Origin: JBNKVT01 sp050299335
GTDB lineage: Bacteria; Pseudomonadota; Alphaproteobacteria; Rhodobacterales; Rhodobacteraceae
Direction of reading: 5' to 3'
NCBI GenBank assembly: GCA_050299335.1
Contig: JBNKVT010000056.1
Location: 1-14,484, forward strand
DNA: 14,484 bases
The stretch's first letter is position 1. Each line of letters starts with the position of its first letter. Positions 1 to 5,672 of the stretch are shown piece by piece. The translations under genes and the position numbers were made by a program. The notes under the pieces were generated by a model. It was not told the origin of the DNA. It made no database searches and saw nothing but the letters and a program-made list of their open reading frames with translations.

Positions 1-77
1 CGCAGGTGATCAAGGCATGCCTGCTCATCCGGGAAGGCTTCCATCAGGTCGAACAGGCTTTCAAACTTTGCAAACAT
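1..77 (-). CDS. IS1595 family transposase, N-terminal fragment (runs off window)
   Basis: The minus strand reads MFAKFESLFDLMEAFPDEQ, followed by ACLDHLR at the window edge. This matches the typical start of IS1595/ISXO2-like transposases, a short amphipathic helix with a 'FPDE..C..HL' motif that precedes the zinc-ribbon and DDE/DDN catalytic domain. Only 25 complete codons are visible, so no catalytic residue can be checked. The start ATG at 75-77 has a GGAGA ribosome-binding site 7 bases upstream and a good promoter (102-130). An overlapping ATG at 83-85 is in another frame. Whether the rest of the transposase is intact cannot be seen. The assignment depends on a short match but on a distinctive one. 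Confidence 0.7.
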   Translation of the reverse strand, partial: MFAKFESLFDLMEAFPDEQACLDHL

Positions 78-101
78 GGCATCATCTCCGTTGATGCCAC
101 T

Positions 102-130
102 AATATAGGGTCAAATGAGCTTTGGGTCAA
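102..130 (-). promoter_or_regulatory. Sigma-70-type promoter of the IS1595-type transposase
   Basis: On the minus strand, TTGACC (130-125) and TATATT (107-102) are separated by exactly 17 bases, a near-consensus housekeeping promoter. Transcription would start around base 95, about 18 bases upstream of the transposase ATG. It is one of the best promoter matches in the window. Confidence 0.65.
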
Positions 131-182
131 GCACGTATATAAGTCCCTTCTTGAGCGCAATCCCGCCGGAAATTGGCAGGAC

Positions 183-203
183 CGCGCCTGCCGGTCAGGC
201 GCG
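183..203. repeat. Perfect 8-bp inverted repeat (strong hairpin)
   Basis: CGCGCCTG and CAGGCGCG flank a 5-base loop (CCGGT). The stem is almost all G:C, so it would be stable as RNA on either strand. No T run follows on either strand, so it is not a classical intrinsic terminator. It could still stop or protect minus-strand transcripts from the gene at 431-1030 before they enter the IS. Confidence 0.5.
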
Positions 204-243
204 CGGCGCGGGATCGGGATGCCGAAGGGCGGCGCCGGGCCGC

Positions 244-270
244 GCACGGACGGGCCGTGCGGTACCGCAC
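244..270. repeat. Two overlapping, mutually exclusive hairpins
   Basis: GCACGG (244-249) can pair with CCGTGC (255-260). Bases 257-270 (GTGCGGTACCGCAC) form a perfect 14-base palindrome that uses the same GTGC. Only one of the two structures can form at a time on one strand. No gene starts directly downstream on either strand, so an attenuator role is not supported. It may be a protein-binding palindrome or a chance product of high G+C. Confidence 0.4.
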
Positions 271-425
271 CGGATTCGGGCGCGCGCCCGCCCCGGCCAA
301 CCCCGGCTCGCCCCGGATCGCCCCCGGCAAAACGGGTCACAGATCAGGCGCCCGAGGTTCTTTCAAAAAGATTAAGTTAACCCATTGTCAACTATTTTTC
401 CGAATGAAAACAATGCCAGACCCCC

Positions 426-444
426 GCGTTTCACGGTGAAACGC
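426..444. repeat. Inverted repeat across the stop codon of the 431-1030 gene
   Basis: GCGTTTCAC and GTGAAACGC flank a single central base, giving a 9-bp-arm palindrome that includes the stop codon (431-433). On the minus strand it is followed by GGGGG rather than a T run, so termination is possible but weakly supported. Confidence 0.35.
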
Positions 445-1030
445 CCGTCTCGGCGGCCTGGAAATACGCCGAACCGGTCAGGAACCGCGCCATCCGCGCC
501 GAGACCGCCCAGCCGGCCTCCTCCTCCTTCGAGCCGACCAGGACCACCCCGTCCGCCGGCAGTTTGAGCGGTCCCAGAACCGACAGGATCGCCTCCCGTG
601 CCCGGCTCCAATCCGCGCCGTCTCCGGGGGTCTTGCCCGCCGCGGCGAAATCCAGTCCCGAAACAACCTCCAGCTCGGCCCGGAACGCCGCCGGGGCCTC
701 CGCCTCCGGGGCCAGCGCCAGCAGCCGGCAGCGGATCAGCCCGGACAGTTTCTCGCGGACCTCCGCCGGCATCTCCAACTCCCGCGCCAGCCGCAGCCGC
801 AGCCCTTCGGCGGTGAACAGGAACCCGACCACATCGCGTCCGGTCCCGGTCAGGATCGCGGCGTATTCCGGATAGGCCAGCCCCAGCTCCTTCGCCCGTT
901 TCATCCGCATCCGGACGATCTCCAGCGGCACCGTCCCGACCAGCGCCTTGCGTGCACGCTTCCAGCAATGAAGCTGCCAACCCGTCCCCGGCCCGCGATT
1001 ATGCCCGATCCCCGGTCCTGTCTGATCCAT
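431..1030 (-). CDS. Hypothetical protein with N-terminal IGHNRGP motif
   Basis: This is a 199-residue soluble protein of unknown function. It begins MDQTGPGIGHNRGP; the IGHN-x-GP motif (residues 8-14) recurs at the N-terminus of many small uncharacterised alphaproteobacterial proteins, and its role is not known to me. The rest is mostly helical: a basic helix (about 20-50), a segment 'DVVGFLFTAEGLRLRLARELEMP', and a C-terminal 'GVVLVGSKEEEAGWAVSARMARFL'. It has no signal peptide or membrane segment. The frame stays open upstream to 1096, but ATG 1030 is chosen because GGAGG stands 5 bases upstream and the motif begins just after it. It is divergent from the ThiE-like gene (120-base gap) and is preceded by a possible promoter at 1054-1083. 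Confidence 0.75.
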   Translation of the reverse strand: MDQTGPGIGHNRGPGTGWQLHCWKRARKALVGTVPLEIVRMRMKRAKELGLAYPEYAAILTGTGRDVVGFLFTAEGLRLRLARELEMPAEVREKLSGLIRCRLLALAPEAEAPAAFRAELEVVSGLDFAAAGKTPGDGADWSRAREAILSVLGPLKLPADGVVLVGSKEEEAGWAVSARMARFLTGSAYFQAAETGVSP

Positions 1031-1053
1031 CCGTCCCTCCGTTCGCTTGCCCG

Positions 1054-1083
1054 ATCTTCGCCACCTCCGCCCGCCCCTGTCAA
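1054..1083 (-). promoter_or_regulatory. Possible promoter of the IGHNRGP gene
   Basis: On the minus strand a perfect TTGACA (1083-1078) is followed after 18 bases by GAAGAT (1059-1054), a poor -10 box with 3 of 6 matches. This spacing and strength are common in G+C-rich alphaproteobacteria. Transcription would start near 1047, about 17 bases before the start codon. Confidence 0.4.
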
Positions 1084-1150
1084 TCGCATTGCCCATGGAC
1101 CCGGAGCGGCTGGGCGGCTAGAACCGCCGCCAGCCAATACGAGCCAGCCC

Positions 1151-1768
1151 ATGTCCGACGCCCCGCAGATCTATCTCGCCACCCCGCCCCGGTTCGAGCT
1201 TTCGGGCTTCGCCGGTAGCTTGGGGACGGTGCTGGACGATTTCGAGATCGCCTGTGTCCGCCTGTCCCTCGCCTCCGGGTCCGAGGACGAGCTGACCCGC
1301 GCCGCCGACACCCTGCGCGAGACCTGCGCCGCCCGCGACGTGGCCTTCGTGATCGACAGCCATTACCGGCTCGCCCAGCAACTCGGGCTCGACGGGGTGC
1401 ATCTGACCGACGGCCACCGGCATCTGCGCGAGGCGCGGAAGCTCCTGGGCGAGGAGCGGATCGTCGGGGCCTTTTGCGGGACATCGCGCCATGCCGGGCT
1501 GAATGCGGGCGAGATGGGGGCGGATTACGTGTCCTTCGGCCCCGTCGCCGCAGGGGCGCTCGGAGACGGACACACGGCAGAGCCAGACCTCTTCCGCTGG
1601 TGGTCCGAGATGATCGAGGTTCCGGTCGTCGCCGAAGGCGGCATCGGACCCGAGGCGGCGCGCGCGCTCGGCCGGTTCGCCGATTTCCTCTGCCTCGGCA
1701 CGGAAGTCTGGTCCCACCCTGACGGCCCATGCCGGGCCTTGTCCGGGATCATCGACGCCATGGCCTGA
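1151..1768 (+). CDS. Thiamine-phosphate-synthase-like (ThiE/TenI superfamily) protein, degenerate active site
   Basis: This is a 205-residue TIM-barrel protein of the TMP-synthase/TenI superfamily. Recognisable blocks are FVIDSHYRLAQQLGLDGVHL (67-85), MGADYVSFGPV (122-132) and the phosphate-binding PVVAEGGIGPEAARAL (158-173). Canonical ThiE joins HMP-PP and thiazole phosphate, using a QxREK motif, NDR, QxD and a T-x-TK loop. Here the corresponding places read SLASGSED, IDSH, TDGH and AAGALGDG, so most substrate- and pyrophosphate-binding residues are absent. I therefore doubt that it makes thiamine phosphate; a divergent paralogue of unknown substrate is more likely. No other thi gene is nearby. 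The ATG at 1151 fits the barrel's first strand, but its ribosome-binding site is weak. The frame is open further upstream without a better start. Confidence 0.7.
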   Translation: MSDAPQIYLATPPRFELSGFAGSLGTVLDDFEIACVRLSLASGSEDELTRAADTLRETCAARDVAFVIDSHYRLAQQLGLDGVHLTDGHRHLREARKLLGEERIVGAFCGTSRHAGLNAGEMGADYVSFGPVAAGALGDGHTAEPDLFRWWSEMIEVPVVAEGGIGPEAARALGRFADFLCLGTEVWSHPDGPCRALSGIIDAMA

Positions 1769-1845
1769 GCCCCGCGGGTAACCGGTCCTTAAGATAGGCG
1801 TGGCATCGACGGGGCAGTCAAGTAATCGAATTTCAGGAGAATGCC

Positions 1846-2142
1846 ATGCGGTTTGGAGTTCCGGCGGTCTCGGCGATGGTCCTTCTGGCCGCCTGCGCCT
1901 CGCCCTCGGTGCAGTATCTCGGGAGCGAAGGCGTGCCGGTGGATGTGGGCGCCTCGCGCTATACGGTGTTTCGCAAGGGCGACAATGTGCAGGTGATCCG
2001 CACCAATCCAGTCCTGCTGCCGAACCGCAACCAGGTCTTTACCGAAGCGGCCTTGGCGATCCACCGCGCGACCGGATGCGACGTGCGCCGCAATTCGTTG
2101 ACCGGCGATCAGGCGGTGATCAACGCGCAGCTGGACTGCTGA
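1846..2142 (+). CDS. Small lipoprotein of unknown function
   Basis: This is a 98-residue secreted lipoprotein. The N-terminus has a short basic start (MR), a hydrophobic core and the lipobox L-A-A-C with the lipidated Cys at residue 17. The mature part is about 80 residues, with 'YTVFRKGDNVQVIRTNP' in the middle. Two further cysteines (CDVRR.. near the C-terminus and the final residue) could form a disulfide in the periplasm. I do not recognise a named family. AGGAGA stands 5 bases before the ATG and decides the start. The residue after the lipidated Cys is Ala, which does not suggest inner-membrane retention. The gene converges on another small lipoprotein gene, with 12 bases between stops. 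Confidence 0.7.
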   Translation: MRFGVPAVSAMVLLAACASPSVQYLGSEGVPVDVGASRYTVFRKGDNVQVIRTNPVLLPNRNQVFTEAALAIHRATGCDVRRNSLTGDQAVINAQLDC

Positions 2143-2154
2143 GAGGAAGCCGCC

Positions 2155-2733
2155 TCAGCCGGCATTCGGCGCGAAGGTGACATTGAGACCGGGATATTCG
2201 TAGACGTCGTCCTTCGGATTGCTCAGATCGAAGGTGAAGCCGATCCCGACATGGGCGCCGTCACTGTAGTGGCCGGTTCCGAAGCCGAACCCGATCCCGA
2301 CCCCGCTGCGCGCCTCGTCGCGGCGGCGCTGGGATTCGTTGACGATTGCCGCCGACCGTGTGGCGCTCCGGCCGTTTGCCCGGCATTCGGCGGTCACCAC
2401 CGGCGAGCCCTTGCCGAAATTCGGTACCACGACCTCGGCCGGCGTGGTGATCTCGGCACTGTAGAGCGACGAGAAGACCCGGCAGCGGGCCCCGGCGAAC
2501 TCGGTGGTGCCGGGGCCTTCTGTATCGAGGAAGCTGCGGATGGTAACCAGGGTCTCGCCCTTGAATTCCGGCACGCTCTGGCCCCGGGCGCGGGAGGCCG
2601 CATAGACGTCGAGCCCCTGGGCACCCGCGGGATTGGCAAGACTGGCGCGGACGGGGGGCTGGGTGATCTCCATGCCCGTGCAGGCAGTGAGAAGGGCAAG
2701 TGGAACAAGCGGGAAGAGGAACACGATACGCAT
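2155..2733 (-). CDS. Lipoprotein of unknown function
   Basis: This is a 192-residue secreted lipoprotein. The signal peptide (MRIVFLFPLVPLALLTAC) has lipobox L-T-A-C with Cys 18 as the lipidation site. The mature domain has a region rich in beta-strand-like segments (TLVTIRSFLD, GARCRVFSSLYSAEITTPAEVVVPNFG) and two cysteines. A glycine-rich stretch (about 145-170, GVGIGFGFGTGHYSDGAHVGIGFTF) looks like a short beta-hairpin or surface loop. I cannot name a family. GAGGTG lies 6 bases before the ATG. A promoter at 2761-2788 makes it independent of olsA, whose stop lies 60 bases upstream on the same strand. Confidence 0.7.
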   Translation of the reverse strand: MRIVFLFPLVPLALLTACTGMEITQPPVRASLANPAGAQGLDVYAASRARGQSVPEFKGETLVTIRSFLDTEGPGTTEFAGARCRVFSSLYSAEITTPAEVVVPNFGKGSPVVTAECRANGRSATRSAAIVNESQRRRDEARSGVGIGFGFGTGHYSDGAHVGIGFTFDLSNPKDDVYEYPGLNVTFAPNAG

Positions 2734-2760
2734 GGGGGCACCTCGCAGTTTGGCGTGACA

Positions 2761-2788
2761 ATCCTACTGTGACGCGCCGGTTTGGCAA
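2761..2788 (-). promoter_or_regulatory. Promoter of the 192-residue lipoprotein gene
   Basis: On the minus strand, TTGCCA (2788-2783) and TAGGAT (2766-2761) are 16 bases apart. Transcription would begin around 2754, some 20 bases ahead of the ATG at 2733. The site sits in the only gap between olsA and the lipoprotein gene, which supports separate transcription. Confidence 0.45.
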
Positions 2789-2793
2789 AAGGT

Positions 2794-3636
2794 TCAGTTT
2801 CCCTGCAAGGGACCTGGCCCGGGATGCCGCGTCGTGAAACAGGCCCGGACCGCCGCCTCGCAGTCGCGGGCAAGCAGCTTGCGGTCCGCGTAGTCGGTGG
2901 CCCGGACCGGAGGGTGGAAATGCACCTCGACCCGGCCCTTGGAGCCCAGCGCCAGCACCGAGACCAGATGCGGGCCGATCTCCATGTCGCCCCACCAGCC
3001 GTAGAAGGCCGGATCGCGGCCCGGGGGCGGGTGATAGATCAGGGTGGCGGGCTGGATCCACATCACGTCGCGCAGTTCCTCGGTGAGAAAAGGCGCGAAG
3101 AGGGTGGATTTGAACGGCAGGATACGCCGCGTGTCGGTCGAGGTGCCCTCCGGGAAGAAACAGAGCCGGTCTCCGGCCTCCAGCCTGGCGCGCAGCACCG
3201 ACTGGTGGGTATGGGCGCGGGAGCGCCGCCGCTCGATGAAGGCGGTGCGGGCCATGCGGGCCAGCCAGCCGAGGACGGGCCAGGAGGCGACCTCGGACTT
3301 GGCGACGAAATGGATCTCACCGGCGCTGTGCATGGCGAGGATATCGACCCAGGAGCCGTGATTGAGCACCACGGCCCCACCATGGTGCATCGGCTCCCCG
3401 TGAATTTCGAGGCTTGTGCCGGTCAGGGCCAGCATGATCCTCGCCCAAAGGCGGACGATGCGGTGGGCCCTGACGGCAGGGAGGACATTTTCAAGCAGGC
3501 GAAGGGTGAGATAGACGGCGACCAGCACCAGCGTGACCAGCACGGCGGCTGCGGCACGGAGCCCCATGCGCAGCCATTGCGACACTGTCGGGCGGGGCAT
3601 CGCGGGCGGGACAGCCGCCTTCCAGACCATACTCAT
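2794..3636 (-). CDS. olsA: Lyso-ornithine lipid O-acyltransferase (PlsC/OlsA family)
   Basis: This is a 280-residue membrane-associated acyltransferase. It transfers a fatty acyl chain from acyl-ACP to the 3-hydroxyl of lyso-ornithine lipid, the second step of ornithine-lipid synthesis; family members can also act as 1-acylglycerol-3-phosphate acyltransferases. One membrane helix lies at about 27-47. The PlsC motifs are all present: NHGSWVD (92-98, the HX4D catalytic pair His93/Asp98), AFIER (132-136), FPEGTS (161-166) and a VMWIQPATLIYHP block (191-203). The start ATG overlaps the olsB stop as ATGA, so the two genes are translationally coupled. The frame is open further upstream into olsB, but those residues lack a family match. 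The olsB neighbour is the main reason for calling OlsA rather than general PlsC. Confidence 0.85.
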   Translation of the reverse strand: MSMVWKAAVPPAMPRPTVSQWLRMGLRAAAAVLVTLVLVAVYLTLRLLENVLPAVRAHRIVRLWARIMLALTGTSLEIHGEPMHHGGAVVLNHGSWVDILAMHSAGEIHFVAKSEVASWPVLGWLARMARTAFIERRRSRAHTHQSVLRARLEAGDRLCFFPEGTSTDTRRILPFKSTLFAPFLTEELRDVMWIQPATLIYHPPPGRDPAFYGWWGDMEIGPHLVSVLALGSKGRVEVHFHPPVRATDYADRKLLARDCEAAVRACFTTRHPGPGPLQGN

Positions 3637-4412
3637 GCGCGGGCGTGGCTCTTTTCGTAAAAGGCGCGGTAGCGGGCGGTCATGCGCGTGGTATCCATCA
3701 GCAGGCACACGTCTATGGTATTGAAATCATGGTCGATATAGGCCCCGTCGCCAACAAAGCCGCCGAGGCGGAGATAGGACTTGATCAGGCTCGGGACCAT
3801 GCGCATCGCCTCGGTGGTGTCGATCCGGTCCTGGGGCAGGCGGTTCATGTCGACATAGTGTCTCTCGACCGCCCGGACGCGAAGGTCCTCGGGAGCGAGA
3901 TGGCGGTGATGGAGCAGGCTGAGCGCGGGGGCGATGGCCTCGACATCGGTGCCGTGGAAGGAGGCGACGCCGAACATGATCTCGATATCGCGGCTGAGGA
4001 CATAGTCGGCAAGCCCGTTCCACAACAGGTGCATCCCCACCCCGCCCCGCACTTCGGGGGCGACGCAGGAGCGGCCCAGTTCGACGGCCCTGCGCCTTGA
4101 CGCGGAGATTTTCGCCAGGTCGTATTCCGACGCGCCGTAATAGCCGATCCCGGCGGCGGCGGCCTCGGAGGACATCAGCCGGTAGACCCCGGCCACCCGG
4201 TCGAGCGGATCGGCGATGTTCCCGGCGCGGTTGATCAGCAGGAGGTGGTCGAAATAGGGGTCGAACCGGTCGGATTCCAGACGGGCGGCATGGGCTTCCG
4301 GGGCGACATCGGCCCCCATTTCCTCGACGAAGACCCGGTAGCGCAGGCGCTGGGCGCCGCGGACCTCTTCGTCGGTCTCTGCCAGTTTGACCTCGAACTG
4401 GCTGGTATCCAT
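3633..4412 (-). CDS. olsB: L-ornithine N(alpha)-acyltransferase (GNAT family)
   Basis: This 259-residue protein makes lyso-ornithine lipid by transferring a 3-hydroxyacyl chain from ACP to the alpha-amino group of ornithine, the first step of ornithine-lipid synthesis. The family hallmarks are visible: an N-terminal LRYRVFVEEMG block (23-33), DPYFDHLLLI (51-60), the GNAT-like AVELGRSCVAPEVRGG (109-124) and WNGLADYV followed by FGVASFHG (147-154). Length is normal. I prefer ATG 4412 because GGAG stands 8 bases upstream; an in-frame ATG at 4418 would put the GGAG too close. olsA follows with a 4-base overlap. Many bacteria raise ornithine lipid under phosphate limitation, but I saw no clear Pho box here. 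A weak promoter (TTGCCT and TAGGTA, 17 bases apart, minus strand near 4450-4480) may serve it. Confidence 0.88.
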   Translation of the reverse strand: MDTSQFEVKLAETDEEVRGAQRLRYRVFVEEMGADVAPEAHAARLESDRFDPYFDHLLLINRAGNIADPLDRVAGVYRLMSSEAAAAGIGYYGASEYDLAKISASRRRAVELGRSCVAPEVRGGVGMHLLWNGLADYVLSRDIEIMFGVASFHGTDVEAIAPALSLLHHRHLAPEDLRVRAVERHYVDMNRLPQDRIDTTEAMRMVPSLIKSYLRLGGFVGDGAYIDHDFNTIDVCLLMDTTRMTARYRAFYEKSHARA

Positions 4413-4775
4413 CTTCATCACTCCGCCCGCTGAAGCCGCCGGTAGCCGATACCTAGGCGCTACAGCGGCCCGAGGCAACCGAAACCCCCCCCGTCGGCGG
4501 CGGCGGCGGGCGCCGATGCATCCTGGCCGCGGTCGCCGGGGCATCTTTCCGTGTTGATGAAATCGCAGCACAGTTCGCCTGGTCTCACCCCTTGAAACGG
4601 GAGGCGCGCCTGGCCGGCGCTTGCGGGATTCGCGGACACTGGGCAGTGGTTCCAAGACACCCGGCGCAGCTGAAAATGCCCGTTGGCAGAGGATCGCAGT
4701 GCGCCTCACAACCAGCAGTCGATTAAAAACTGTCTCTGCAATTAACTTTCTGTTAAGTGCGAATAGCCCAATTTG
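4413..4775. other. Long gene-free stretch between olsB and the DUF3553 gene
   Basis: About 360 bases hold no credible coding frame. The left part is G+C-rich, with a C8 run and a repeated GGC tract around 4484-4512. The right end (about 4720-4760) turns abruptly A+T-rich and contains three TTAA words, two of which form the CtrA-type box at 4742-4756. The length leaves room for a long olsB leader or a small RNA, but I see no terminator or conserved fold that would show one. Confidence 0.5.
4742..4756. promoter_or_regulatory. Perfect CtrA-type box (TTAA-N7-TTAA)
   Basis: TTAA at 4742-4745 and TTAA at 4753-4756 are separated by exactly seven bases (CTTTCTG), which is the consensus full site of the alphaproteobacterial response regulator CtrA. 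It lies in an A+T-rich patch 20 bases beyond the DUF3553 stop, 233 bases before the chpT start and about 330 bases before the olsB start. ChpT is the phosphotransferase that phosphorylates CtrA, so the site suggests feedback on chpT. It could instead act on olsB. No clear -10 box fixes the direction. Confidence 0.5.
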
Positions 4776-4958
4776 TCAGCGCTGCGGGTAGCTAAAGTCC
4801 TGCTCGAGCAGAATTTTGGAGCCGTCTATGACCACCTTGCCGGCATGTTCGAAATTGACGGTGATGCGATCACCGATGACCGACTGTACCTGCCCGACCC
4901 CCCAGTCGGGCCGGTCGGGATGGCGGACAATGGCGCCTGGCTCCAGAAACTCGTTCAT
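4776..4958 (-). CDS. Small DUF3553 protein (Tudor/CarD-like fold expected)
   Basis: This 60-residue protein has the pattern MNEFLEPGAIVRHPDRPDWG, then VGQVQSVIGDRITVNFEHAGK, and ends KILLEQDF. The 'G..V.HP..PDWG.GQV......I.VNFE.AG' core is the DUF3553 signature. It resembles the small Tudor/SH3-like beta-barrels at the C-terminus of UvrD/PcrA helicases and in CarD, which bind RNA polymerase; that link is by family resemblance, not shown here. The domain is the whole protein, with no helicase attached. The ATG at 4958 has GGAGG 10 bases upstream. Its start is only 30 bases from the divergent chpT start, so its promoter must overlap chpT control or coding sequence. It ends 20 bases before the CtrA-type box. 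Confidence 0.8.
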   Translation of the reverse strand: MNEFLEPGAIVRHPDRPDWGVGQVQSVIGDRITVNFEHAGKVVIDGSKILLEQDFSYPQR

Positions 4959-4988
4959 GACCGTTTGCCCCTCCGCCGGAGCCTGAAG

Positions 4989-5615
4989 ATGACCGATACA
5001 GACCTCACCGCGCTTGTCAGTTCGCGGATCTGCCACGACCTGATAAGCCCGATCGGAGCCATCGGCAACGGCGTGGAACTGATCTCGGTCATGGGCAATG
5101 CCGGCACGCCGGAAATGAACCTGATCGGCGAAAGTGCCGCCTCGGCGACGGCCAAGCTCAGGTTTTTCCGGATCGCCTTCGGGTCGGCCGCGGATGACAG
5201 CCAGATCAGCGCCTCGGAGGCCCGCGACATCACCTCGGCCATGTTCCAGGGCCGGTTCCGAGCGGTCTGGGAGATCGACCGCGACCTGCCGCGTCTGGTG
5301 GTCAAGGCGCTGTTCCTGTCGCTGCTCTGCGCCGAAAAGGCGGTGCCCCTGGGTGGCAATGCGATGGTCATGGGCTCGAACCCGTTCTCGCTGGTGATCT
5401 CGGCCTCGAAAGTGGCGCACGATCCCGATCTCTGGGGCTGGCTGGCGGGCAGTGGCACAGCGGAGATCGTGCCGGGCCTGGTACAGTTCCCGCTGCTTGG
5501 CCAACTGGCGCAGGAACGTGGCTTCAGAGTTGCGCAGAGTTTCTCCGAAAGCACGGTGGAGGTGAAGCTGACCGGCCTGCAGATTTCCGCTTCCGAGATT
5601 GCAGCGGCGGGATGA
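4989..5615 (+). CDS. chpT: Histidine phosphotransferase ChpT
   Basis: This 208-residue cytoplasmic protein passes phosphate from the hybrid kinase CckA to the response regulators CtrA and CpdR, the central relay of alphaproteobacterial cell-cycle, motility and gene-transfer-agent control. The dimerisation helix carries SSRICHDLISPIGAIGNGVE (11-30), in which His16 is the expected phosphorylated residue. The C-terminal half is a degenerate ATPase-like domain (GSNPFSLVISASK, GLVQFPLLGQLAQERGF) without ATP-binding boxes, as in known ChpT. Length is usual. The ATG at 4989 has GGAG 7 bases upstream. The same frame is open upstream to 4773, but that part is the antisense of the DUF3553 gene. If its promoter is at the CtrA-type box, its leader would run antisense across all of DUF3553. 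Confidence 0.88.
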   Translation: MTDTDLTALVSSRICHDLISPIGAIGNGVELISVMGNAGTPEMNLIGESAASATAKLRFFRIAFGSAADDSQISASEARDITSAMFQGRFRAVWEIDRDLPRLVVKALFLSLLCAEKAVPLGGNAMVMGSNPFSLVISASKVAHDPDLWGWLAGSGTAEIVPGLVQFPLLGQLAQERGFRVAQSFSESTVEVKLTGLQISASEIAAAG

Positions 5616-5672
5616 CGTCCGTCACGGAGCGACACGAAATCCCGGTCGACTCGATGGCGTTCGGTCCCAGGC

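Larger units (their letters stand above)
1..147 (-). mobile_element. IS1595-type insertion sequence, right-hand end only
   Basis: The element is recognised from the transposase N-terminus at 1-77 and continues beyond the left edge of the window. I place its outer end near 147, where the minus strand starts with GGGACTTATATACG, because IS1595-family ends usually begin with GG or GGG. The matching inverted repeat is outside the window, so this boundary is inference. If it is right, bases 148-155 (ttcttgag) would be one copy of the 8-bp target duplication typical of the family. Confidence 0.5.
148..430. other. Gene-free spacer, G+C-rich with hairpins
   Basis: I see no credible gene here. Open frames exist on both strands but have low-complexity Arg/Pro/Gly/Ala composition typical of G+C-rich shadow frames, and no ribosome-binding site. 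The left part is very G+C-rich and holds the hairpins at 183-203 and 244-270. The right part (about 355-420) is A+T-richer, and its minus strand carries a TTGACA without a convincing -10 box. The spacer lies downstream of the gene at 431-1030 and next to the IS end. Confidence 0.6.

Noticed and set aside
372..380. Second CtrA-like site (TTAAGTTAA)
   Set aside because: The two TTAA words are separated by one base, not seven, and no cell-cycle gene is near.
6..380. Coding frames across the left spacer on either strand
   Set aside because: Low-complexity composition, no ribosome-binding site and overlap with the IS1595 transposase start mark them as shadow frames.
4773..4988. N-terminal extension of chpT to an ATG at 4773
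   Set aside because: The added residues are the antisense of the DUF3553 gene. The ATG at 4989 has a good ribosome-binding site and gives the usual ChpT length.
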